From positions 1-50,381 of the forward strand of contig MJGA01000078.1 in NCBI GenBank assembly GCA_001910725.1: DNA of 50,381 nucleotides, written 5' to 3'. Source of the DNA: Phanerodontia chrysosporium. Lineage: Eukaryota > Basidiomycota > Agaricomycetes > Polyporales > Phanerochaetaceae. Shown one piece after another: positions 10,379 to 20,861 of this stretch. The notes beneath the pieces are model-generated. The model worked only from the letters and a program-made list of their open reading frames with translations. It was not told where the DNA came from and ran no database searches. The position numbers and the translations under genes were made by a program. The number at the start of each line of letters is the position of its first letter. The first letter of the stretch is position 1.

Positions 10379-12497
10379 CTTGAGAACCTGAAGATGCTAC
10401 GAGATCCGAGTCAGATCCTGGCCGCATGCGAGATCCAGACGAAGTATGTACCCAAATTGCTGCAGTAGTGTGCAAATGAGTCTCTTACACTTGTTGACCC
10501 TCTTCTACTCCGAGTTACGAGGTGGAGAGTGTCCGCAGCCAGAGTTGAAGCGCAGCGTTCTTCGCTATTTTGATCATCAGCACATCTGATCCGCTTGATG
10601 CGACTTTCCTTTTTCAACAGCGTCTTCGCACGTTGCAGCGTTCTCATTCAGGACCCCTCCGTTTTCACAACATCTAACAGCTTGGTATAGCGCTTTGCGT
10701 TGCAACCGGAGTATCGTCAAGTGTTTAGAGTCCTGCTCATGCCGAAGGTTTGTGGGACGTCACGGTCCCAGCGAATAAACATCCACCCAACTCTGCTTTC
10801 CATCTTACCGGATGTGTCCAGAGTTGAATGCATCGAACTGTCAAAACTGTCATAATGCGAGAAGCTCGGAGCATCATTCCAACCATCCCGCACGATGAAT
10901 GTAGCGCACGCAATCGAGCAATACCGCGACCGTGCATCGTACGAAGATATATGCCTTGATGAAATCATCGGAGGTTATCCCTTTACATCCACATCTCCGT
11001 ACTTGACCACCGAGCATCCGCATCAAGAAACGAACTCGAATGACCAATAATGAGTTGCTGCAGGGTGATGTTCGACGCAACGAGAGCGCGGCGAACCGCC
11101 ACGGCTGGGTGGTTGATAGCGTCCGGACATCGTACACACGCGTGGAGCACCACAGTTAATCGGGTGCAGTTATACAACATGCAAAAACAGGGATTTCGGG
11201 TTACATGTAGTACTTCGGTACGAGAGTGAACGCAGCGTGCACCGTTAGGCCCAATCATAGTAAAGAGAAAATGGGGAAATAATAGACGCCGACACGTTCC
11301 TCCAATTTAGGCATGTTTAGTTGGAGCTCGTCCTCTTCCACTGACATTATAGCTCATAGCGCCCGTGCGCGAAAGAATCCCATTGCGCCCGAAGGCCGAG
11401 GCTTTACGGAGCGCCTGATTAGAAGGCAGTAGAAGGAATGTAGGCCAATAAATACGTAGCGAGCTCTATAGTTGGACCTTCACGGAACTTGGTACAGAGT
11501 TTATGGCACTATGCCGCTTACGGAGGTGTTAGAGAGGACAATGATGACACACCATGCATTGCTGGATGTTACGGCGTACAGCGAGACTCGGCGTACTTGC
11601 AGGGTTCCCGAGAAGACCCTTTTCAGGCTTTGACCTTCAGCATGCCGTCTTGCACGTATGGTAGATCTCTGCAAAGGGCTGTTGTGCCTACCATCGCACG
11701 CTACCGCATACAATACATACACATATAGAGGCCTGTGTCGCAATATCTCTGCGTGATGAAGCTTAGACATGGGAAGGAAGCACTTCCAGAGATCTTCATT
11801 CCAGCCCTAGTGGGTCGTTATCATGATTCCCGTTCAGGGACCGCCTACACTGCCACGAACTCCATCATATCACCGGCGCAACGGAGTAAATGCACGCCAT
11901 TGCAGTAGTCCATGTACAAGAGCTCCGGAGAGTTCGAACAACTTTTGATGTTGATTCACAATGTTCGCTTCCGTTCTGCGTAGGATCTAAGCAGTCGAGT
12001 CGATGACTGATATGACCGCGATCACTCTCTAAAGCTGTCGCAATTCGCGCAATTCTTCCATCTTCCTGCCGTGCTCAGCATAGTATCGCTGAGTTGGATG
12101 CGCAAAAACCAGAGACTCGGTCCCACATAACGCCACACAATTCCGGAAAGAGCCTGGCCCGGCGCAGACCACGCCCGGGCACGCCTCGGGGAGCACATCC
12201 GCAGGTTCCCACTGCGCGGCGCCACGCCAGCGCGCAGCCGAGCGATCCCACGCCATTGACCTTGCGCACGCTCGCGCGCTGCAGGCTTCCCAGCATGTCT
12301 GCACGCCTGAGCGGGACCGCCCGCATGTCGCAATGCACCTGGGCGATGGGACGGGTCGTTCATCAGCGCGGAACAGCGCAAGGTCCCCGCAATTGTCTTT
12401 TGGGCGCACACGTCTGTGTGATGGTGTGGCCATGGGCAGCGTGGCATGGCCGAGGGGGTCGCAGCTGCGCGCGGGCGTCCGGTGCGGAGGGCCTGGT
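10379..12497. other. 2.1-kb gap without a recognisable gene
   Basis: From about 10,400 to 12,000 only short open frames occur, with no domain, repeat or paired splice sites I can defend. From about 12,100 to 12,500 the DNA becomes strongly GC-rich, which keeps several overlapping minus-strand frames open by composition. This is read as the ALDH promoter region rather than coding sequence. Confidence 0.4.
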
Positions 12498-12503
12498 TAT
12501 ATA
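12498..12503 (+). promoter_or_regulatory. TATA box of the ALDH gene
   Basis: TATATA lies inside GGTTATATAGCCC, 47 nt before the ATG at 12550. It is set in GC-rich DNA and so stands out clearly. The short leader suggests transcription starts about 15-25 nt before the start codon. Confidence 0.6.
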
Positions 12504-12549
12504 GCCCGCGAAGAGCAGCCGTGATCCAGCATTGCATCCCCCCTTGCGC

Positions 12550-14456
12550 ATGGACACGATGCCCAAAGCCTTCACCCACACTGTCACTTCGGATACGTTT
12601 ACGGGCAAGGTCACCGTCGACACCGGGCTCTTCATCGGCGGTAATTTCGTCGAGTCACTCGAGCATAAGACCGTAGAGTAAGCCCTATTGCTGTATACAA
12701 TTATAGATTTAGCTGAAAAGCAGAAAGGCTTTACAATCCCAGTACGTACTACCACGTCTTGCCCTTAATAGGAGCCTCCTGACGTCTGACGGTTGTAGGC
12801 GATGGTACACTCATCACCACGGTTGCTGCCGCGGGCGAAGGTGATGTCGATGCAGCCGTGGACGCTGCGGAGGCCGCGCTGGGGACGACATGGGGGACGA
12901 ATATTTCGGCGCCTGTGCGTGGTCGGCTTCTGGCCAAGCTCGCGGACCTTGTCGAGAGACATCTGGAGGAGCTAGCAGCCCTGGAAGCACTGAACTCCGG
13001 TACTTGCTCTGTCTCATCGCCCAGAGATTGCGCTGACATGGTGATGGTAGGGCGAAACTTTCTCCACGCGAAAGGGCACGATATGTTGGACGTCATCTCA
13101 ACCCTCCGATATTACGCAGGATGGGCAGATAAGCACTTCGGGCAGACCATCGAGGTAAAGTGGCAATGCATGTTTCAGGCAGACTCTAACAGGGGTATTG
13201 CCAGACTGCCGACAGCAGGTTTGCATATACACGTCACGAACCTATCGGTGTATGCGTGAGTGCTTCAGGAACGAGTGCATATATGCGCACTTACCACCAC
13301 TTCCAGGGCATCATCGTGCCGTGGAACTTCCCATGTACACATTCCCTTCCCTCTCCGCTGCCCAACGCTGACGCCTTGACCAGTGCTTTTGACCATGTGG
13401 AGCGTAGCACCAGCGCTCGCGACCGGGAATGCCGTGGTACTTAAGCCCTCCGAGTTGACGCCACTTACCGCGCTGAAGTTCGCAGCGCTCGCGGCAGAGG
13501 CGGGCTTCCCCGCCGGGGCCCTGAATGTCGTACCGGGAGTTGGGGCCGTGGCCGGCGAGGCGCTGGCATCTCATCCACGCGTGCGCAAGCTCGCATTTAC
13601 GGGGAGCACGACTGTCGGGCGACGAATTATGGCGGCCGCAGCTGCGTCTAACTTGAAGCGCGTCACGCTCGAGCTCGGTGGGAAGAACCCCGTGCTCGTC
13701 TTCGATGACGCCGATGTCGAAGACGCGGTATCCGAGATACTGAAAGGACTGTTGTGAGTACTGCAGAGGGCATTCAGGAAGCTGGAACACTGACTGCGGG
13801 GAAGCACTCGAAGCGGTCAATTCTGCGCTGCAGGGACGCGGATATACATCCAGGACGGCATATACGAGACGCTCGTCCCGCTGCTTGTGCGTGCCGCGGA
13901 GGCGCTACCGCTAGGGTCCGGCTTCGAGGGAGGTGTCGCCGCGGGGCCACTGATCTCTTCCGCACAGCTTGAGGTATGTCTGTGCACGTCATCGCCCCTC
14001 CATACTGATATCCGTACAAAGCGCGTGTTGGGTTACATCGAAGCGGGCAAAGCGTCTGGAGCAGCACTTCTGACAGGAGGAAAGCGCCTTCCGCGGCCGG
14101 GGTACTTTGTTGCACCGACACTGTTTGCAAATGTCCCTCCAGACGCGAGCATACTACGCGAGGAGATCTTCGGGCCCGTCGGCGTGCTCGTGCGCTTCGG
14201 GGCCGAAGCAGAGGTCCTCCAGGCGGCGAACAGCAGCTCCTATGGCCTTGTCGCCAACGTTTACACAAAGAGTGTAGACAGAGCGCTCCGTGTGTCTCGA
14301 AAGCTCGAGGCCGGGAGCGCGTTCGTCAACATGTTCTCACTGTTGAGCCCGTATGTGCCGTTCGGCGGCGTCAAGCAGAGCGGGTTCGGGCGACAACTTG
14401 GAGAGAAGGCATTGGACGAGTATGTAGACTTGAGTCTCGCATACATCGCTTGCTGA
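12550..14456 (+). CDS. NAD(P)+-dependent aldehyde dehydrogenase
   Basis: Nine exons assemble without a break to 499 aa, the normal ALDH length: 12550-12677, 12728-12741, 12799-12999, 13051-13154, 13205-13255, 13307-13334, 13384-13753, 13805-13973 and 14022-14456. Visible family features are IVPWNFP (cofactor and oxyanion region), KPSELTPLTALK, FTGSTTVGR (Rossmann turn), the general-base glutamate in LELGGKNP, the catalytic cysteine in GQFCAAGTRIYIQ, EEIFGPV, and the C-terminal PFGGVKQSGFGRQLGEKAL. It oxidises aldehydes to carboxylic acids. With no signal peptide it is probably cytosolic. The second exon is only 14 nt. A relic of a related gene lies at 19551-20095. The exact substrate cannot be read from sequence. 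Confidence 0.93.
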
Positions 14457-15526
14457 CCATACGACTCGGCCATAGGTGGACAGTGCTGAAAGCGGTGCAT
14501 ATTCACGTTACAGACAAGCCATAGAAATGACATGTGGCGAAGTCCTGATAAGACAGATGATGTATGAAGGCGAGGAATGGGATACTCATCATGAAAAGTA
14601 TGGGCAGGTGTACAATCTAGCTCGAGCTAGTCTGTTGTCTTGGCAGCTTGAGGCGGCATAACGTGGCCCGCCCTCAATTTTAAGTTGTAGTATCCAGTAT
14701 CGGGGCTACAGCTTGTTCGTGTAAGTAATTGGCTTCAACATTCTGGTAGAAATATTGAGTATATCAACGCATACCGTGATATCACATCGCAATCCGAACA
14801 AGATGACTTTTCAGCAAAGCGGCCCTCCAGCTCGAATCTGGCACCGCGGTAGCCGCTGGTCCGGTCCCTGCCGAAAAGCCACGTGGCGAGCGACTAGCGC
14901 CAAAACATCGGCTTGGAAAGACTCGATTTAATCAAATCGTTCGCCATCCTCTTCGAAAGAAAGGGCTTGCTGAATATTGCGCTGCTGAGTGCGTATATGA
15001 AACAGTAATATTCTTCTGCGCGTCATGAAAACTAACGTTACTTTATTATCTCCATTTTCTCTCTTTCTTGTGATTTATTCTGCTCGCAGGTTCTACCAAT
15101 CATTACATACTGGTCGTCAAGGTATACGAGCAGACATCGCCCAAGGAGGTACGCATCCAGTCCCCGCTGCGTGTTATGAGTCTCATGCCGTGCTGTAGCT
15201 CGTTGCATCCACATCCCAAACATACAATGGTCTACGCTATCCTCGAATTCCCACGTTCAACTGTTCCCTCGCAAACCCCGTGGCGCGCGAGAACAGGCGG
15301 TGCACACATGCCAACGCAAACATGACAATGCCTCGTGTTCAGCGACTGCGACGTTAGGACGCTTGGGTTACTTCCTTTGAAGGAAAATCAGCGATATGCC
15401 GTTTGTATGTGGACTTTCACAGCCTCGTGCTCCTCTTACCCTGCAGCTAGACTTTCACCCCCACTTTCACTTCTCCCCCACCTCCATTGACCGTGCAACG
15501 TCTGCTGTTGAGAGACCACCAGTGAT
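14457..15526. other. intergenic region between ALDH and C2H2 genes
   Basis: No coding signal is seen. The last 100 bases (about 15,430-15,520) are rich in CT and CCCC tracts (ACTTTCACTTCTCCCCCACC), consistent with a TATA-less promoter and leader for the C2H2 gene. Confidence 0.4.
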
Positions 15527-17195
15527 ATGGAGAATACAATGGAGAGCAACAGATCTGTGTCTCCCATCTTCGATGTGAGTGCTTTGCTGATACCCGAAGA
15601 AGTGAAGATCTAATCGTCTCTTCAGAGTGAAGCTTCGCCTGTCCACTGCCCATATCCCACTTGTAACTACGCGGAGGGAAAAGGGATTCCATGCGTGAAT
15701 GGGGACACGCTTATGAAGCACTTTGTGGAGCATCGGGTTGGAGGTGACATGAAGATTGGCAGGTGTGTTTCGTTGTTCTCGCGCGGCGTCAGTCAGCGCG
15801 TGACCGCGTTCAAGGCTATATAGATGTCCATACCACACCTCCGGCTGCGAGAGAGTGTTCAACTCATACTCCGCCACAAGGAAACACCTCCATGTCCACC
15901 TTACACTGAAGCCCTATCATTGTGATTATTTCGTCGGGCAGCATGCGAATGACCCTGCGCCACCGCCTGGCTCGAGCGACCCTTGCTACCACAGGTTCAA
16001 TGACCCGTCCAACCTAATCAAACACAAAAGGAGTCACCATGGGTATATTCCGACGCCCAAAGGGCGCGCGAAAGCGGGTGCGCAGGTGAACATGACACCC
16101 GCGGTGGCGCAACGTCGCACGCAGACTGTCAAAAAACAAAAGCATACCACGAATGCCAACACGAAGAAGACACGTGCAGCAACTCGCTCTCCTCCGATGA
16201 ACCCGAATCCTGCGCTCGGATTGTCAACACCTCCGCTCTCGGACGCATCCAGCTTCCCTTCGACCCCGGCGCCCACCACACCTGCATGTCATGCCACGCC
16301 ACTTCCTGGTCCATCTGCGTCTACCCACCCAAGGCTGGTACAAGCTGCTCTCGAGAAGCTGTGTGCGGAGGTCCCACCGACACCGCCGTATACCGACGCG
16401 TCGCCTGTTCCTTCATCGTTCCCGTCGCCCGCTCTCTCCGGTGCGTTCCTGTCCTGCCCGACGACACCCGGACCCCCACCGTCCATCCATCAGACCTCGT
16501 CCTCGTACGAGCAAGCTAGGCAGCACGTTCTCCAGGTCTTAAACTCCCCCGTCCCGCATACGCTCGCGGCTATATCCCCTCATTTGACGCCGCCGCTCAC
16601 GCCTGCTATGCGCGCTGGCGAAGTAGCCCCTCCGGCCTCCTCAGTCTTACCTCAGCCGCTCCAAGCACCCTTGTTTGTTGGAAACGAAGACAGAGAGGGA
16701 GCGACCATCCCGTCTATGCCTTTCGAGCCACTCGCTGGTACCAAGTCCGGGCCGACTGCGCCCGAAGCGGACAAGGGTTCTGAATACGGTGACTTGCTCA
16801 AATTTGCCTTGAACGTATCGCGTCTCTGCATGTCACGCAAACGTACAGACATCGCCCAAACCCTCCCGATGTCTAACGCAGGACCATCCGACTCGATCAG
16901 CATTGTCGTCACCACGCCTGACGGCGCCACTATGAGCCCCGAAATGTACCACGGTCTGGCAGCCCTTTACTCGAACGTCGGCGATGATTCTCTCGTCGAA
17001 TTCGGCGAGCCCCAAAGCGGATCTTCATTTGCGGCACTCGAACACGATCCGATGTCGGACAGCGCACCTGACGGGGGTGCAGAGAGCGCTCTATTCCCAG
17101 AGATCAAGACGCTCTACGGCAGCACGTCCGAGCTTTCTCGACCTGGTATAGGCCTTGATTCGTTGGATATATCGCCGGACGCCTTCTTTTCTTAG
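15527..17195 (+). CDS. C2H2 zinc-finger protein, probable transcription factor
   Basis: Three exons (15527-15574, 15626-15762, 15815-17195) join in frame to 521 aa. Finger 1 is HCPYPTCNYAEGKG...HFVEH, finger 2 is RCPYHTSGCERVF...HLHVH, and an irregular finger 3 (YHCDYF...CYHRF...HKRSHH) has a long insert between its cysteines. A basic segment follows (KGRAKAGAQ, TVKKQKH). The rest is Ser/Pro/Thr-rich and apparently disordered, like the activation region of fungal C2H2 regulators. DNA binding in the nucleus is inferred; targets are unknown. It ends 264 nt before the stop of the convergent BTB gene. Confidence 0.85.
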
Positions 17196-17459
17196 CCCAT
17201 ACTGCGCTCAGCCGTTCGCCCCTTCGTGGTATATTTCCTGTCATTGCGCTTCACCACTATTATCATGCCTTCCACACCGATGATATGTTCTGATTCTACA
17301 TGCATATTCCTAGATACCCTCTCACATGTACTCCCACACCCAACAACGTTCATGACTTTCTGAGCACCCAGATTCTGCGACCTGGACATAACTGTTCTCT
17401 ATATACCCATCTGAACACTATGTCAGCATGCTGCCACGAATTCGACCTTGCGAGCAGAC

Positions 17460-18615
17460 CTATACCCCCCAGGTGAGGCGATTCCCCCCAGGCTGCACAC
17501 CGAAGAACTCTGGAAGGTGGTTCCATATGTCGACACGGAGCCGTGTGAAGTTCGCACGGACGCGAGTGACACAGGTACCGCAGAGCCCGTAGTCGTGATT
17601 GCACCGCTCTATGAGTCGCTTGAGTTCATGAAGGCAATCGAGGTGCTGCGACACGCCCCCCAGGCGGACCTCCCGCTGAAGCGGTTCAAATTTGCAGAGG
17701 CATCCGGTGTCCCACCGCTCCGTATAGGGATTGAGTGTGGGCGTCATGTTGTCCGCAAAGTGTGCGAAATAGTAGTTCAGCATCGCATCGCGACCCTTGA
17801 TGAAGCGCACCGCGTTGTAGTCATCAAGGGAGAACCAACGCGCAGCGAGTACGTTCTCAGGGTTGGGTGCGGCGTCGGAAGTGTCGCACCAGTCACAACT
17901 GGATGGCAGGACGGAGAGATGGTAGAACGCAGCAGGTAGCACACTCGGGATGTCGTGTTCTGTAGCGAACTGGATGGCAGAGACGGGCTCGGGCAACGTC
18001 TCGTGCAACGCCCTCCCGGTGAGCTCCATCCGCCGGATCTCCCAGCCTGCTAGCGTTGTGGGCCATTCTCGGCCAATGTGCTCCTTGATGGCAGACGCGA
18101 CGTTGAGAAGCTTGTACGTCTCGCAAATTTTTAGAAGTCCTTCCACGCGAAGTGGCGTGTCGGCGCGGCGATCGTCTCCGAGGCGTCGGGAAAGGGTGCT
18201 AGAAGCACCCGTAAGCTATAAGTTCGGTCTCGCATAAGATCAACGCAGCGACGCACGACGCATCGTATATTATCTCCAGTAGTCCAGCGACGTTCTCTGC
18301 CGTATCTTCTTCCGCCATGCGCACGAGCGGAACTCCCTCATATTCTTCCGCTGCCTGCCCCTCGACTATAGTTGCGATCAACTCGCCCAAGCCGGGAGAG
18401 TGGTGCCTGAGAAAGAGGCGGTGGACGCGGAAGACGTATGTAAGCATGTCCGATTCGCGTGCCGCCAACGCGATGTCGCCATCCTCGAAGTACAGTGAGG
18501 GGTGACGGAATGTCTGGTGAGTTGAAGTCAGGATGTGACTGTCCGGTGTAGATACCCGGCGGGGTGCTGATGGCGGGGCTCCAGGGGACGGTTGACCATG
18601 TTCCTCAAATTCCAT
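17460..18615 (-). CDS. BTB/POZ-domain protein (left-arm copy, intact)
   Basis: Two exons (18615-18257 and 18198-17460) with a 58-nt GTGCGT...CTAG intron give 365 aa. The N-terminal part has the BTB core (YFEDGDIALAARESDMLTYVFRVHRLFLRHHS, shown here in part: LYFEDGDIAL, VFRVHRLFLRHHS). A helical segment follows (LRVEGLLKICETYKLLNVAS), then a C-terminal region with paired cysteines (CDWC, CGTC) and a closing WNHLPEFFGV, as in other basidiomycete BTB proteins. BTB domains mediate dimerisation or Cullin-3 binding; which applies here is unknown. The first real ATG is at 18615. A TATA box lies about 95 nt upstream. The mirror copy at 49258 is frameshifted and displaced from its promoter. Confidence 0.85.
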
Positions 18616-18708
18616 TGCAAGTGGCACCACTGAAGGAGATCAAAAGAGTTCGATGGGTGGTGAACAAGAAATGAGACTGCCAGAGCTTTGACGTGCCCGC
18701 GAAAGGGC

Positions 18709-18718
18709 CTTATATACA
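18709..18718 (-). promoter_or_regulatory. TATA box of the left BTB gene
   Basis: On the minus strand this reads TGTATATAAGG, about 95 nt before the ATG at 18615. The identical motif is kept in the right arm (48011-48020), but there it lies 1.24 kb from the start codon because of a transposon insertion. Confidence 0.65.
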
Positions 18719-19550
18719 CCCAGGAGCTTCCTACGACAGCCCGTGGGACTCCATTCTGGTAGTATGCTATTATGGTGATGCGTGTATATTAGCATTAGAA
18801 CTACATATTTCCATTTGTTGCACGGGAGAAGCTCAGGGTCCATCGTCATCTGAGGTTTCAGGATACCGCGATACACCCCGTGAAGGCTTTGGGAGAAGCC
18901 ACTCTGCCATTCACGTCCATTTCTGAATCCGATCCTATGACCATCCAATAAGCCGCAATCAGCTTTGTCCATATGCCGAGCCTAGCCTTATCGCTTTGCG
19001 AATCGGATCTTGTCGGTGAGGCGAAAAGATTCTATGTAGTTCTTTTGATAATGTTAGCGGCAAGAGGGAGAGACACAAGGGTTAGAGAAAGGGGACAGGT
19101 GGTCAACCTGCACCACACTCGGCAAGGGCATATACAGAAGCTGCCAACATGGATGTTAGTGTTAGCACCGATACGAATGCAGGCAGCGGCCGACTGTACC
19201 TTGGGGATGGAATGGCCGCATTACAGGCGAGCGGATGCAGAAGCGCAACGACGCTCACGGGAGAGTTCCAGGGTACGATGACTCCCTATAGTCTGTGTCA
19301 GCGCAGAGCTGATACTCTAGAGTGAATCTGGTACCGACGCATATACCGATGGGCTCGTAGCGCGTGAATGCGAGCCTGCCATCATCGGTCTTCGAGACTC
19401 TGCATCAATCTCTGGCATGGGGGAATGGCATGTGCTTGCCTCTAAGGTTTGTCCCCGGTGCTTGTCCGCTCAGCCTGCGTAGTACCTTACGCCATCAGGG
19501 ACGTCGTGACTCTACGTCTGAAGAACATTGCGACCTGTGACAGCGTTATT
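18719..19550. other. duplicated intergenic DNA, no gene
   Basis: The part from 18640 to 19211 is almost identical to 47530-48100 in the opposite arm although no convincing gene is present. The high identity of non-coding DNA points to recent duplication or allelism rather than selection. Short frames here are open on both strands without domain content. Confidence 0.5.
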
Positions 19551-20125
19551 CTAGAGCACACACGACTTATCGCTAGGATACCAACCAGCTCTCAGCGCCG
19601 CCAGGGCTGCCAGCTCGTCGAGGTAGCGTTCGACGAGGTCCGCCAGCTTGAGCAGAAGCTTCGCTCGCGCTGAAGCAGAGAAGTGGACACCCCAAGACAT
19701 ATTAAGGGCGTTGTATGCGCAATCTACCGCAGCGTCCACGTCCTCGCTGTTCGCACTGGAGACCATCCTAATCAAGGCGCCGCAACCTGTGAAGCATCTG
19801 TCAAGATCCGCATGCAATATTGACACAGGTTTCCAGCGTACTAGGGTTCACGAGGCCAAAAATGCATCAGCTCAGCATCTGGAATATGCATTCCAGTAAC
19901 ATACTCTATAGCTTGCTCGCTGGCGGGGTCCAGGCATTTACCGCCAATAAAAAGCCCGGCTCCAACGGCGAGTTGGCCGTTGAATGACGCAGTCTCAAGT
20001 GGCGTACAGAATGCGCCAGGCATCGCAGACGATGTAACTGAAGTGAGAGAAATGTCGAATGGAGTCTGGCAGTCGAGGAACAGCTGACAAAGCATAAGCT
20101 ATAAAGACGACTTGGATATACTTTC
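19212..20125. other. segment present only in the left arm
   Basis: In the right arm the flanks meet directly at about 47509-47520 (GGGGATGGA next to TTGATGAGATATG, reverse sense). Here they are separated by about 0.91 kb. The junctions show no clear target duplication or terminal repeats, so deletion from the right arm is as likely as insertion here. It contains the ALDH relic. Confidence 0.75.
19551..20095 (-). pseudogene. aldehyde dehydrogenase N-terminal relic
   Basis: Two blocks match the N-terminus of the ALDH encoded at 12550. GLFIGGKCLDPASEQAIE corresponds to GLFIGGNFVESLEHKTVE. EDVDAAVDCAYNAL...LLLKLADLVERYLDELAAL corresponds to the next exon (GDVDAAVDAAEAAL, LADLVERHLEELAAL). An intron-like gap separates them at the same place as in the intact gene. 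Nothing beyond about residue 105 is present, so the Rossmann fold, catalytic Glu and catalytic Cys are all missing. It cannot be functional as ALDH. Its position on the left arm only makes it a useful marker of differences between the arms. Confidence 0.78.
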
Positions 20126-20861
20126 TTGACGAGATATGTTCATACTCACTAAGATTGTGGTACGATAGCAGCGGGAAAATAACAATTTTTCGTAGATGCC
20201 ACCGGGAGCGACGACCAACTGGCAATGACGGCGCAGCTAGTTTCAGTGACGGACGAGGGTGGCGGAGGCATAAACCTGAAGATTGGGACCACTGAGCAGT
20301 GGGGAAAATGTTCAATAACGTACCATAGGAATAAGCGCACGGCCTCGTCCCTGCGATTCGTGACAGTCTCGTTGTGCGAACTTGGATTTGACGTCCGATG
20401 ACAGCGGATACATACAGCTTAGGGGGGGGGAAGCTCAGTCAGGAGTCTGCACATGAGTTGCACAGGTATACAACATACCAGAAATTGAGGCGCTGCATGT
20501 CGAAGCCGTATTCGCCGCCGCAAGCCTTGCAGCTAGACCCCAGTAGGCAGATAACAAACCGGGTACGATGGTCTCAGTTCCGTTGAGTTTCCGGTTACGT
20601 GTTATGAACTGAGCAACCGGCTAGATCGGGCTAGGACGAAGCGGCAGGAGGGACATCGCTGAACGTGAGAAGAGAGTGAAAGCGAAGGAATATGAGATAC
20701 CCGTCTCGTTGTCTCACATGAGCCCTGCGCGGGGTGGCAAAGATATCGGCCTTCGAGCTTGGCGCTGGAATGGGCGTCCAGGGTACGCGTGCATACATAG
20801 ATACCTTAACGACAGCTATAACAGGACATCGTGTACGTCTTGCATCCCAGGCATCCCAAAA
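20126..20861. other. intergenic region downstream of GMC, duplicated in the other arm
   Basis: This contains the 3' flank of the GMC gene and is mirrored at about 46830-47515. A run of eight G at about 20423-20430 is represented by a C-run in a different context length in the right arm. No gene is recognised. Confidence 0.4.

Noticed and set aside
12022..12579. Overlapping minus-strand frames (up to 185 aa) upstream of ALDH
   Set aside because: All three frames are open in this GC-rich stretch, none has a domain, and they overlap the ALDH TATA box and start.
17196..17459. Terminator or shared regulatory element between convergent C2H2 and BTB genes
   Set aside because: Only ordinary 3' flank sequence is seen; no distinct motif beyond AT-rich patches.
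18640..18972. 110-aa minus-strand frame conserved at 47757-48089
   Set aside because: Conservation equals that of the surrounding non-coding DNA of the arms, no domain is visible, and the opposite strand is also open. It covers the BTB promoter.
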